From assembly GCF_002127325.2 (NCBI RefSeq), contig NC_035436.2, positions 21,185,375-21,249,374 on the forward strand: a DNA stretch of 64,000 nt, in the 5' to 3' direction. Position 1 is the first letter of the stretch, and each line of letters begins with the position of its first letter. The DNA comes from Helianthus annuus (Eukaryota; Streptophyta; Magnoliopsida; Asterales; Asteraceae). Positions 11,832-23,884 of the stretch are shown one piece after another. Under the pieces are notes generated by a model that searched no databases, was not told the DNA's origin, and worked only from the letters and a program-made list of their open reading frames with translations. The position numbers were made by a program, and so were the translations under genes.

Positions 11832-14800
11832 TTACTGGAACAAGTGAGGGTACTTCTGTTTCACAGTGGACTCGACTTCCCAAGTATATTCGGGACCTCT
11901 ACGAGCGTCCCATTTAACCTTTACAATAGGTACATACTTTCTTCGGAGCTTTTTTACTTGTCGATCCTCGATTGATATAGGCTTCTCAATGAACCTCAAG
12001 CTTTTATCAACCTGCACGTCTTTATGAGACATAGCTAGAGATTCATCGGCTAAGCATTTCTTGAGATTACAAACGTGGAACACATCATGAATTCCACTCA
12101 GCTCCTCAGGCAATCTTAGCTTATATGCTACACTGCCGACACATTCGATGATCTCGAATGGTCCGATATATCTAGGGCTCAGCTTGCCCATTTAACCAAA
12201 GCGCATCACACCTTTCCAGGGTGACACTTTTAATAAAACTTTATCGCCTACTTCAAACTTTAGAGGTTTTCGCCTCTTGTCAGCATAACTTTTCTGCCTA
12301 TCTCTGGCAGCTTTTAGGCGATCACGAATCTGGACAATCTTGTCCGTAGTTTCAAGGACTATATCAGGTCTTGATATCTGGGCTTCTCCTACTTCTGCCC
12401 AACAGAGAGGCGTTCTGCATTTCCTACCATATAATGCCTCAAAAGGCGCATCCTGAATGCTAGTATGATAACTATTGTTATAGGAGAAGTCGATCAATGG
12501 CAGGTGGTCATCCCAACTACCACCCAAATCAATAACACATGCACGAAGCATGTCTTCCAAGGTTTGAATGGTACGCTCACTCTGTCCGTCAGTCTGAGGA
12601 TGGTAAGCAGTACTAAAATTCAAACGAGTGCCTAAAGATTGTTGGAAACTTTTCCAAAATGAGAGGTATATCTAGTATCTCTATCCGAGATGATAGCTAC
12701 CGGTACACCATGAAGAGCTACAATCTTATCAACATACAACTGGGCTAACTTATCGGAGCTGTGAGTCTCCTTAATGGGTAAGAAATGTGCTGACTTCGTC
12801 AGTCTATCAACAATAACCCATATGGTATCATTTCCATGCCTTGTTTTAGGTAACTTGGTTATGAAATCCATGGTTACCATCTCCCATTTCCACGTAGGGA
12901 GTTCTGGATGTTGTAGAAGACCTGATAGCTTTTGATGTTCAGCTTTAATCTGAGCACACGTCAGGCACTTAGCTACATGGGTGGCAATAGATTTCTTCAA
13001 ACCTATCCACCAATAATTAGCCTTCAAATCTTGATACATCTTGTCACCTCCAGGGTGAACCGAATACTTAGAGTTGTGGGCTTCCTGAAGGATCACATCT
13101 CGAAGTCCTCCTTGAATAGGAACCCAAATTCTTCCATTCATTTTGAGGATTCCATCCTTCCCAGGTGTTAACTGTTCAGCAGTCACACCTAGCTTTTCAT
13201 TTGGAAAATTAACTTCCAAAATAGCATCTTTTTGTGCAGCTAATAGTCTTTCATTCAGACTATTCTTCAACTCAATACTCTTGGCATTGATCCTAATTGG
13301 TTTAACTCTTTCCTTTCGGCTTAGAGCGTCAGCAACCACATTCGCCTTACCCGGACGGTAGCGAATTTCGCAATCATAATCATTCAAAGTTTCCATCCAA
13401 CGGTGTTGTCTCATATTGAGCTCTTTTTGGTTGAACAGATGTTGGAGACTTTTGTGGTCCGAGTAGATTACACATTTTGTTCCATACAAATAGTGTCTCC
13501 ACAACTTTAGTGCGAATACAACGACACCCAATTCCAAATCATGGGTGGTGTAATTCTTTTCGTGCACCTTTAGTTGTCGCGATGCATAGGCAATTACTTT
13601 GCCCTGCTGCATAAGTACACACCCCATGCCAGTGTGTGATGCATCGCAGTATACAACAAACTCTTCAATTCCTTCTGGTAAGGATAAAACCGGAGCATTG
13701 CTCAATCTTTGCTTTAGAGTCTCGAAAGATTCCTGCTGCTTGGGACCCCAGACAAATTTTACATTCTTGCGGGTTAAGGAGGTTAATGGTGCAGCTATTC
13801 TTGAGAAGTTCTCAATGAACCTTCTATAATATCCTGCTAAACCCAGAAAGCTGCGAATTTCTGTAGGTGTCTTAGGTGCTTCCCAATTCATAACAGCCTC
13901 TACCTTGGCAGGATCTACTTGAATACCTTGTTCACTGACAACATGTCCAAGGAACTAGACCTTACGAAGCCAAAATTCACACTTGGAGAATTTGGCATAC
14001 AACTTCTCCTATCGAAGCAGTCCTAAAATACACCGAAGGTGCTTTTCATGCTCCACTTGGCTACGTGAGTAAATAAGTATGTCGTCGATAAAGACAATGA
14101 CAAACTTATCTAAATATGGCTTGCAGACTCTATTCATGAGGTCCATAAATGCTGCAGGCGCATTAGTGAGCCCAAAAGGCATCACTAAGAACTCGAAGTG
14201 TCTATACCTTGTTCTGAATGCCGTATTTGGAACATCTTCAATTCGAACCTTGAGTTGATGATACCCAGACCTCAAATCAATCTTTGAGAAATAACTTGCT
14301 CCTTGGAGTTGATCAAAGAAGTCATCGATCCTGGGTAAAGGATAACGATTCTTAATCATTACCTTATTCAGTTCGCGGTAATCAATGCATAAGCGCATTG
14401 ATCCGTCCTTTTTTTTCACAAACAGAATAGGAGCTCCCCAAGGCGAAGAGCTGGGCTGAATGAAACCTTTTTCCAATAAATTATCCAGTTGAGTTCTGAG
14501 CTCTTTCATTTCGGTAGGCGCTAGACGATACGGAGCTCGTGCAATAGGCGCAGATCCAGGGAGGATGTCTATCCTGAATTCTACTTGCCTCTCAGGAGGT
14601 AATCCAGGTAACTCGTCAGGAAAGACATCAGGATACTCTGAAATGATTGGAATGTCTTCAATCTTCGGCTTTGGATCATTCACTGTCACCTGTGCCATGT
14701 AAATGACACATCCATTTTTCAAGCACTGAGATACTTTGAGAATAGACACATTGCTGGGTAATCCGTACTGTGTATCTCCTTGAATAGTGACTGATTCACC

Positions 14801-16325
14801 AGAAGGGGTTTTGATAATGACAAGCTTTTTATCGCAGGCAATTTGGGCTTGGTTATGCGACAACTAATCCATGCCTAAAATTATATCAAAACCAGCTAAT
14901 TTCATTGGCAGAAGGGATAGTGGAATAGAATAATTCTTAATGGATATGGAACACCCATCAAGAAGAGTTGAGGCTGATTCTAAGGTACCATCGGCAAGTT
15001 CTACCTCATACTTTATGTCTAGAGTCTTAATAGGCAAATTCAATAACTTACAGAACTTATGGTCTACAAAGGACTTATCAGCACCGAAATCAAATAAGAC
15101 TCTAGCATAAATATTATTGATGAGGAAGGTACCTGTTATGACGTTCTCGTCATTCACCGCTTCCCTTGCCTGCATCTGGAACACTCTGGCGTTGTTCTTC
15201 TTAGCCTCCTCAGGCTTCTTCGCATTCTTAGGGCAGTTGGTTTTGATGTGCCCCTTTTCATTGCAACCGTAACAGGTTGCATCCTTAATATTCCGGCACT
15301 CGACAGACTTGTGCCCCTTTTTCTTACAGATCCCACATGGTTTGGCCTGTGGGTCTCGGTTGCACTTACCAAAATGCCTTTTGTGGCAAGTTTTGCACCT
15401 GGGCTTATCGCCAGATTGCCCCTTCTTGGAACCAGAGTTCCCTTTACCTTTCTTGTTTGACTGAGAAGACTGATCATCCTCTCTCTTCCTCTTCCCTTCT
15501 TCAGAAGTCTTCCTCGCCCGACTCCTCACAACATCCAATGTGAGGGACAATGATAGATCTACAGCGGATCTATAGGTGGCTGGCTTAGAAGCCTTTACAT
15601 TCCCCTTCACTTCAGGGGCCAGACCACCAATAAAACGCGCAATGCGTTTGGGCTCAGGAGTGACTAGATATGGTACAAGTCTTGACATGGAGTTGAAACT
15701 AGTCACATAGGATCTACAGTCCAGATCCTTCATCACTAGGGTGAAGAAATCGGTTTCTATACGCTCAACTTCATGCTGAGGACAATAAGTGTCCTTAACC
15801 AGATCTACAAACTTCTCCCATGAAAGATTATACAAATGAACTTTCCCGGTGGATTGTACCAGCGCTTTCCACCATGTAAGGGCATCACCCTTAAAAGATT
15901 GGGATACAAACATGACCACATCCTCCTTAGCGCAATCCGCTAATATCTATCACAGTTTCCATCTCATCTAACCACTTCATGCAGTCTATCGCCCCCTTTT
16001 CTCCTATAAAGTCTCTTGGCTTACAGGATACAAAGTACTTGTAGGTACAACCCTTGGCGTGCCTAAGGGTAGGCTCAAGAATTACCTGCTTTTTGGGTCC
16101 ACTACCCTGGTTAGACGAGTGCAGGGACTCAGTCTTCTTATGAGTGTGAGGTTGAGAATGGGTTTTTGAGTGAGTTTGAGACCGAACAACACTCGACTCT
16201 TTAAACTTAGCATCTACCGCTTGAGAAACTGCCGCGGTGATTAAATCTTGCAATTCGGCACCATTAATATTAATTCTGGTGTTGCCCTCTGCTGGATGAC
16301 TATTTGCTTCATCTGAGCCAGCCAT
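11832..16325 (-). pseudogene. E2 gag-pol polyprotein, decayed
   Basis: The start at 16325 (MAGSDEANSHP) gives Gag: capsid region near 16060-15550, then cysteine-rich zinc knuckles near 15405-15235 ([22 protein letters not shown]). Protease follows near 15100, where the catalytic D-S-G reads D-F-G. Next come reverse transcriptase (VIVFIDDIL near 14080-14105), RNase H (VVYCDAS near 13650), integrase HHCC near 13070-12950, the integrase core from MDFITKLP near 12870, and a chromodomain-like tail near 11990-11840. Breaks: a 1-base insertion near 15930, stops at 14864-14866, 14009-14011 and 13955-13957, a 1-base deletion near 12650, and a stop at 12192-12194. Several stops fit C-to-T or G-to-A change. 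Close to the E4 protein throughout. Confidence 0.95.
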
Positions 16326-17219
16326 TTCTGAATACTATAGCAAACAATAATAATATTCAAATTATATATATAGATTCATCGCATTGATGATCAGATGGTC
16401 ATGGTATTATTTAAACCATTTAGACCATTTTAAATAGAAATTTAAAATCAAAATAGAATACACTATTATTTATGCTATTAAGCAGGGGAAGATAGAATTT
16501 CCACAACTGCAAATGTCATGAAAGACATTTTATTTATCATTAAGCTCGTCTCGAAGGACATTTAAATAGCTTAGGAAGCTTGCCACAGGGACGACTTATG
16601 ATCTAATCACCGATCTCTTGGATCAATGATCTTTTAAGGGTCGAACAAAGTTCATAGCCTTATTGACAAGAAGTTTATAAATTGAATTTCGTTGTCATTA
16701 TTACTCCTTAGTTTATAAGCATACATCTCCTAAGGATGTCTTGGTGTACACATCCTATTGATGTTTATTAGCCATGATTCGCATTGATCATATAGGCTAT
16801 ATGTAACTTGGAAGGATCCAAGTACTTTTTGGGAGCTTGTGTGGTTTCTCGTACCGCACAGCTAGGAATGTCAACATATTTTCAGATGTTAACAAAGATT
16901 TGTTATCTTAAAAAGGTTGTACCATCATAGCCAATTAATACTTTGGCTAGGTTATACCTCTAAGAGTTTTCTTTGGCGGATCAATTATAAATTGAAAAGA
17001 TATATCAGGGTGTAATAAAATACACAATTAAAACCAAAGTTAAAACTTCATTAAACTGAGAACAAATACAACTGCCCTAAACGGGACTTAGAAAAGACAA
17101 ACTTCCCACGCAGGGGCCTACAGAAAGGAAAATAAGTCCACGCAGGGACTCGATACATAAACCAAACAAATGTCCTCGCAGGGACACGATTACAAACAAC
17201 TAAGAAAACTAACATTCTT
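16326..17219 (-). other. E2 non-coding segment between extra ORF and gag
   Basis: No gene is seen. The part near gag is AT-rich. The part next to the extra ORF carries the hairpin array at 17074-17186. The equivalent segment in E4 is 53635-54629. Confidence 0.7.
17074..17186 (-). repeat. E2 tandem hairpin array with covarying stems
   Basis: Four units lie at 17074-17087, 17105-17116, 17135-17150 and 17171-17186. Plus-strand stems and loops: CCC/GGG around ACGCAG, AGTCC/GGACT around ACGCAG, and TGTCC/GGACA around TCGCAG. The first unit has CCC/GGG around TAAAC. Stem bases change in pairs while the loop stays nearly fixed. The array starts 34 bp after the extra-ORF stop, as in E4. Confidence 0.75.
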
Positions 17220-18428
17220 CTACTTCTTCTTCCCTTTGATAAGGTTTGCAAGGCCTTTCATGAAGCTATTATGCTTTTCCTTGTTTTTCCTAGACTTGTG
17301 TTCAACCTTATCTAACCTCTCCAGGATTTCCTGAGTCTGATGCTGTTGCTGCTGCTGAGGAGGAGGTTGTTGGTATGGTGGGTACTGATAACCCGGTACT
17401 GGATATCCAGTTGGAAGAACTGGAGGGTAAGAAGAAGGATAAAGGTGGTGATACTGCGCAGCCGTAAGGTACGGGTCCTGAGATACATATTCCGAGGGGT
17501 ACCCCGATGGGTTTTCAAAAAAATTATACCCAGAAGAACCTGGGTAGGTTGGGATTGGGTTATCAAAACCCATAGGCGGCTCAGGTGGTGCATAAGTAGC
17601 TGCCAGAGGTTCAATCTCCGGCGCCGCATTCGAGGGCCCACCCATCTGGGGGTCCTCCGGAATAGGGGGATAAGAACTCGAACCCCGGGGAGAACTGAAA
17701 CATGGTCCCCCCCGTACGGACATATGCGCGTTCCTCCTTTGCCTCGGAGGCTCGGGAGGTGGCTGCGGTGGCTGCTACGGTGGCTCCTCTACCGGAAGTG
17801 GTGGCGGCGAAACAACTTGGAGTTGCGGATCAACCAAAGGTGGTTGGGCTGGAGAGTTATGGTATGATGGGGTAAAGAACCAATCATATGTGGCCATTTT
17901 CTCCTGGAACGAGTCAGGCCCATGGTAAGGTGATCCCTGAAATGCGGATCCACTCGATATGCTTATGGGGTGACCCGGCGTTCCGGTCTGCATCTCCGGA
18001 TCTGGATCATCGTCTGTTTCCATCCCCTGAGAGAAGTGGTCCTTAGGGCCCAAGGGGTTGTAACCAAGAAAATCATTAACATAGTCGTTTGGGTTAAACT
18101 ATCCCGGGGAGTAGAGGGAATCATAGTGATGGAACGAATGGGATTGCAAAGAGTGGTGTGAATGGTAAGACTCGTGAGAATGGTGAGATTGCTGAGAATG
18201 GTGAGAATGTTGAGGTTCATCAGGAATGAGTGGCCCAAAGGACGGGTGGAAAGAAGGCGATGAGCTTAGCGAGACTGAGTGTCTTGCCGGCTCAAAAGGT
18301 TGACCCCACATATCATGAGAGTCGGAGGTGGAAAAGGACGCCGATGGAGTGCGTCTATGAGATGGTCCTGCTGACGACGGTCCCCCACGCATGGGACCCT
18401 TGCCTCGACCTCTTACTCTTGGAGGCAT
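17220..18428 (-). pseudogene. E2 extra ORF upstream of gag, proline/histidine/glutamine-rich
   Basis: The function is unknown and no database family is recognised. The start at 18428 (MPPRVRGRGKGP) was chosen because E4 has the same MPPR-RGRGKGP start. The frame spans about 402 codons and stays in one phase to 17220, broken by stops at 18099-18101 and 17775-17777. Order: basic GRG-type N-terminus, a Ser-rich stretch (SVSLSSSPS), a His/Ser-rich tract (about residues 70-105), an acidic patch (TDDDPDPE), a Pro-rich middle, a Pro/Gln/Tyr-rich part with six Q in a row, a short predicted coiled coil (LERLDKVEHKSRKNKEK), and a basic C-terminal helix (FMKGLANLIKGKKK). It looks largely disordered with a basic tail, so nucleic-acid binding is possible; this is inference. 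Confidence 0.75.
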
Positions 18429-18599
18429 GTTGATGATTCCTGTTAAAACAAGGAAACAAAATGAAATAAAACATAATAATAGCAAAGGAAGTAAGAGCTA
18501 TATCCTAGGTCATTTGCCTAGACTCGAGAGTCTAAGGAATGTGCTTATTGTGTCATTGAGATTAAACACAAAAGGTTAGTGTTTAATTCACTCAATGTT
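18429..18599 (-). other. E2 leader before the extra ORF
   Basis: A short untranslated leader between the primer-binding site and the start at 18428. Its end nearest the primer-binding site is shared with E4 (the stretch with AGTGTTTAA and ATTAAACACAAAAGG), so it may hold packaging or translation signals. Confidence 0.6.
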
Positions 18600-18612
18600 G
18601 GCTCTGATACGA
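18600..18612 (-). promoter_or_regulatory. E2 primer-binding site, one mismatch
   Basis: On the minus strand it reads TCGTATCAGAGCC, against TGGTATCAGAGCC for initiator tRNA-Met. The second base differs, which would weaken priming near the 3' end of the tRNA. E4 has the perfect form. Confidence 0.85.
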
Positions 18613-18615
18613 AGC

Positions 18616-21600
18616 TGTCACACCCCAATATTCCACGTATTACCGGTGGGCCCGGCGGGGAGTATCGTGACGTAGTTGATATCATCATAGTCAATACACA
18701 CAATAACATAGCACAGCGGAAGGCTGGGTAAAATAAACTATTACAAACCATAACGTCTGAGCGTTCGAGTTTATGAATGTACAGACAGGAATGTAATAAG
18801 ATCCACAGGCGGATCATAATGTACAAAGAAACAAAAACTACAGACTCCGGGTATCTATTGGATTTGCAAGATCCTCTATAACACCCTACAGCTCCAGCCT
18901 ATTTCGGGAAGTACCTGTCAATCAATCTTTAGGAAAATACGTCAGTTTACACTGTTAAATACAATTTAACTGACTCGATTTGAAAACATTTAAGAAAATT
19001 GATTTAGGTGCACAAGGCACAAATCATTTATAACTTGGGACAATTTTAATAAAATCTTGTATACAGTTTTACATGCTTGTCATACATGTGGGGCCGGTTT
19101 GTAAGTCGGACATGATTAACTGACTCACCACTTATATAACCCACAAAGGAGTTATCCCCAACTTGTGGGTAATTAAATATTTAGCATTTGCATCTGTCGG
19201 GTGCATGCCTGCACCCCGTGCATAGGTCGTGGCCATTAATAACTTAAATGAGCCGAGGATATCCAGGACACGGTCGTTAACCCCCAAATGTTTATGTTAT
19301 CAAACAATACAGATTAAAACGGGTTATGCGGATTTATTAAATCACAATCCGACAAAATAATCCCATACCCGACCAAGCGGTATCATTATACCGTATCCCA
19401 AGCCCGTATAAGGAAAATAAGTTAAAAGTATTTACCTGGTGATAGCAGTAAATTCCTAAGGTTCTTGAAAGGCACTTTTTACCGGAAGCTATTAATCTGT
19501 ATAGAAGGTTTAATTAGCCTATAAGGATGCTAACGGGTCTTTAATTAGTCAAGGACTTAGACCGGCTAGCTAGAAGGAAACCTTACGGTTCTAAATGCTA
19601 GATTAAGCGGAGACCGGGATAGAATGTGATTTAGACCCGACAAGCTTGGATACTTGTATAATATGGGTAAACTAAATACATTCTGGAAAATGAGAAACAA
19701 ATGATAAGGTTAAGCCCGTTTCAGTTATTTCACGTAAACTAGTCACGTAGACCGATCCGAACGCGTAAATGCGTAACGGGTAACCAATTAAATTATATAC
19801 AAGTCTTAATCCTCATTATGCTCAAAATATGTTAATATATCAGTAACATATTAACATGTATGACCAAAAAGTAATTTAAACCAAAATAAGTCCCATAAGG
19901 GCATTTTGGTAATTTTAATGCTTATAAAAGAGTTTATTTATAAAACTGAGTTCCAGGTCTGATTAAATTAGTAGAAACATGTATTTTAATAGGTTACATC
20001 AGTAGGATGCTTAACATATGAGAAATATACCTTTTATAACCAACTATGCACCGAAAGGGCATTTTGGTAATTTTACATAAGCTTTTAAAGGTCAAAATAG
20101 ACTTCTGAGTTTAAAAACTTTAGCTTACTGTAATATTACATATATTAGTTTAAAGCATCAGTAGGTAATGTGTTTTATAAGCCAAATATAGTTTTGACCC
20201 ATACTAGGCGCTAAAAACGCTTAAAAACCGATTTAAAGGGCTATTTGGGTAAAAATAGGAAATCTGAGTTTTTGATCAGTTTATAAGGTTTAAAATATTA
20301 TATTTATCATATAAAATCAGTAGCAAAAAGTTTGGCATTAAAATGTTATGTAAAACTCATTTTATGTATGAAAAGGGTAAAACCGACAATAACCGAAATT
20401 AGGCTATAATCCTATGTTATGCTCAGCCTAAAAATAAATAAAAATCTTTAAAAATCCTAAAATATTATTTAACATCGGTAGGTAAAAGGTTTGGTGTCAA
20501 AAATCGGGTTTAGATAGGCTTTATGTTAATTACGCCTTTTAATTACTAAGAAGCTCCTTAATTACGCTATTGGGCATAACTCCCATTCTAGACCTCAAAC
20601 TGATATCAAATTTTCGGGACATGTCTAAATATCAGTAGCGAAGGTGTTAGTCCATTCATATTGCTAAAAATCTCGGTTTTATACAAAAAGGGCGTTTTAG
20701 GCATTATTAAGCATAATCACGATCAAGTGCATATAATTCAAACTATTAGGCATCATGCAATATAACTCCAAAGGGTCATACTACTAAGTATTTTGGTCCT
20801 AATGGAAGCTTAAAACGTGGAAGAATTAAGCTTGAACGGGTCAGAACTGAAAGTCAAAGCAAAAGTCAAGCTTTTGCGAATTTCGGTTATAAACTGACCT
20901 TAGACTATTAATTGTCGGATTGGGACTGATAAAACATGATTAAATATTAATTACCAAGTCATTAGAAAGTTAAAATATAATTTAGAATCCCTGGTTTATT
21001 AATTTTAATTAAATTTGCAATTTCAGTCCAGTTTGACTTTTTGTCAAACGACTTTGACCCGACAATTAACTGGTCAAACGAGATAATTAGGAGACACCCT
21101 TTTAAGGGTTAATCACCTATACTAATGTGGTTCTATAACCACTTTCAATTTGATCAGTGGTTAAGCCACATGTAATTAAAACGAAAGTCAAACTGATTTT
21201 ATAAAAAGTTTGACTTTATAGTAATTAAGCTAAATTAAACAACTAAGCAAGTAACTAAAGGCTTACTAATGGTCCTTAGCTGTCTTTTCTACACTTGATA
21301 TCCTCTTCTTACTGATGTAAGCTCCAGAGCAAGTCCCTTAAGTGAAATTGTTGCAAGTGTGTTTATGAACACAAGAGGAGGCTCACTTAAATAGCAATTC
21401 TCATGAATCTTGATCACTTCTAGGTGTATTTGGGGGCCCTGGGATCACCCCAGGTGTCCTAGCTAGTTAATTAAACCGACGTATAGCTCCAAGGGTCGTC
21501 ACAAACTAGGTAAAGGCGGTGGAACAGGCAAAACCCGCACCTGGCACAACTTTTCAGTTACTGGCACTCTCTCGCGGGCCGCGTAAGCCATAGAGAAGGC

Positions 21601-22216
21601 TTACGCGGGCCGCCTGGACCGACTTAACTCGCAAAACAAGTTTCCTTGTTGGCAGATTCAGTCCCTGAACGTTTTTAACCCCTTTTTACCTTATTTTTGA
21701 CACATAAGGCCCTTGTAGTTAGTTTGATAAAGCTCTAGGATGAATAACCAAACTTCATTAGGCTCGGTTTCGTTAAATATCTTCATGTACGCAAGTTTCA
21801 TCAAGTTGACGCTTTTATCCCAAAGTTTGGAAAACATGCTTAACGATCTCGGAATCACGTGAAATTTTTACCACTTATTCTCAGGAGTATATTTGAATAT
21901 TTCGAAGCCTTGGTTTCGTTAAAAGGTCACTCAGAGGTCAGAATTGACATATTGACACTTTTAACCCTTGTAATTTATAATCTCTTGATTATTTTCACAA
22001 ACGGTTTCTTATACCCAATCAATCACCCATTTAAGAATATTTTCTTCACGTGTGGTCATTCAGAGGCCCAAGTTTGCCATGTTGACACTTTTAGTCCTTC
22101 TGTAAGCATAGTTCCACTGTTTGTCCACTTTAGTCCTTCAAACTCAATCTTTCTCACAATTAAAGTTTAGGACACGTGTCTATACATAATTGGACACGTT
22201 TTTACGTGGTGTTATA
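18616..22216 (-). repeat. E2 5' LTR (right copy, 3,601 bp)
   Basis: Same length as the left copy and free of net indels. It ends GTGTTATA instead of GTGTTACA, so the terminal CA has become TA. The TATA-like CTATTTAAG is at 21386-21394 (minus strand) and the GC palindrome cluster is near 21571-21636. As the upstream LTR it would drive element transcription. Confidence 0.95.
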
Positions 22217-22545
22217 TCAGAGTTAGATGAAATAGATTGCTCATTACACATAACGCTAAAACTGTGACAAGTATTTAAATAATGAATTTCATTTCATTGT
22301 TAAAGAGTCAATTACATCGATTGAAATCAAATACAACAACTTGAAACAAAGAATTACATTACATTAAGTATACAAATTTTAAAATGTGTTTCTAGGCATC
22401 TTACTACGTTCCATGCATCATCAACATCATCGTTAAACCTGCAACATGTTTTGAAAGCATAGTTTAATACAAACGTATTGGCGAGTACACTAGTTTTAGA
22501 CACATGACATAAGTATAAAAAGTATTTCTCAAATCCAACATGGCG
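22217..22545 (-). repeat. E0 LTR, continuation after E2
   Basis: Begins with the TSD copy TCAGA. The stretch with AAACCTGCAACAT and GTATTGGCGAGTA (near 22435-22490) matches the E5 LTR near 37140-37190. Together with 8162-8194 it is a truncated LTR of the E5 family. Similarity fades near 22545. Confidence 0.65.
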
Positions 22546-23828
22546 ATTTGGTATAAAAGGTTAAACTAGCGTGCATAACTAAAAGTCAGACCCAAGTGTC
22601 CACAAGAATTATAAGTGTCCACATGGCGATGTGGGGTAGAGGTGAGGAGTGGTGGCAGCGGTTGTGAGAGAAGGGAAGGGATGGGCGACTGTTGTGAGAG
22701 GAGGAGAGGGAGGATCCGGTTGTGGGAGGAGATGATGGGTGAGAGCAGATGGGGTGAGAGAAAAGAAGGGGTGGAGGTCGCCAACGACAAGAGGAGGAGA
22801 GGGGAGGAGCAGGCTGCGGGAAGAGAGGACGGGTGAGAGGCGACGGGTTGACGGGTAGAGAATTCTAGGGTTTGAAGTGGTTAGAAGTGGGAAGTCCACA
22901 TCTGCTGGAATAAGACGACGCGCATATGTTTTTAAATGAAATGTATTCTAAAAAAACAAACGCTATGCAGAACACAACGTCAGCGCGTGGTCTGCGCGAC
23001 GCATACAAAAGAGGTCAGAAAGATCTTTTAAATAAAAACAAACATGTATGATTAGGACTTTAAAAGGTGTGTGAGTTAGTTGGAGGTTTATCAACCGGGT
23101 TCAAACTCTAAAACAATTCGAGTTATACTGGTTTGGGTTGGTCGGCAAAAAGACAAACTACATTGAGTTTTAAAACCGGTTTGGGTTTTGCCGGGTTTTA
23201 GCAGTTTGACCGATTTATTTACAGGTTAGGTTCAGGATAACCAATTTCAAATGAGAGGATTATAAACCAGTTAGAAACCTACGAGTTGTACCGGTTTCGT
23301 TTCCGCTTCGATTATGGTTCAAATAAAGGTTTTTTTAAAAAAGAATCAAAGTATAACTAGGACAGGGTCGACCCAAGCTCAAGTTAAACAAAGCTAGGGT
23401 TTTTTGGCCCCCAATACATCAGGGCCTCATTTTTTTAATTATATGTGAAATATGGGCTTATCATCACGGTATATGAACAATTGAACAAAGGGGTGACTAT
23501 TTAATGGAATACTTAATACCATATTTGCGTTGCAATTTACAAGAAATTGAGAGATATAGAGAGTCCCATGATGCCATGATGAGAGAAGTAGAGATTATAG
23601 AACACTAACATCGAGTGATGCTACATAGACTATAGATATATAGCCTGACAAACAAAAAGACTTTAGTATATGTGAATATAACCCTTAAGACCGGTGAGTA
23701 TGAGAAGGATAGTCTCTTTAGAGACTACCTGTCACGTAGGCGCCACGTAATTACGGGAGGAGGATAGTCTCTTTGGGGACTACCCAAGGGTGTGGGGACT
23801 AGCCAAGACTACCAAACCATTAATAATA

Positions 23829-23835
<7 letters not shown>
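22546..23835. other. Intergenic DNA without a recognised gene
   Basis: 22615-22860 is a purine-rich GGAGAGG-type tract that opens several spurious frames on both strands. 23080-23330 is rich in GGTTTGGG-like words and may be a decayed transposon. Near 23708-23800 a short inverted motif (TAGTCTC/GAGACTA) occurs twice. Nothing coding is supported. Confidence 0.5.

Positions 23836-23880
<45 letters not shown>
23836..23880. repeat. (TA)n microsatellite
   Basis: About 45 bp of alternating TA directly before an inverted-repeat element. Confidence 0.9.

Positions 23881-23884
<4 letters not shown>

Larger units (their letters stand above)
8195..22216 (-). mobile_element. E2: complete Ty3/Gypsy chromovirus, 14,022 bp
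   Basis: Two 3,601-bp LTRs flank, in minus-strand order, a primer-binding site, an extra ORF, a hairpin array, gag-pol with a chromodomain, and a polypurine tract. The target-site duplication TCAGA is present at 8190-8194 and 22217-22221. An eye comparison of the LTRs finds about 50 substitutions (about 1.4%), so it is a fairly recent insertion. Both main reading frames carry stops, so the copy is not autonomous. It lies inside the older LTR E0. Confidence 0.95.

Noticed and set aside
17074..17186. The hairpin array as a CRISPR array
   Set aside because: Units are under 20 bp with changing stems and irregular A-rich spacers, and the DNA is a plant retrotransposon.
17340..17867. 175-codon plus-strand Arg/Trp-rich frame
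   Set aside because: Antisense shadow of the Pro/Gln-rich extra ORF in E2.
22609..22899. Overlapping open frames on both strands in a purine-rich tract
   Set aside because: Low-complexity GGAGAGG sequence keeps all frames open; no domain and no conserved start context.
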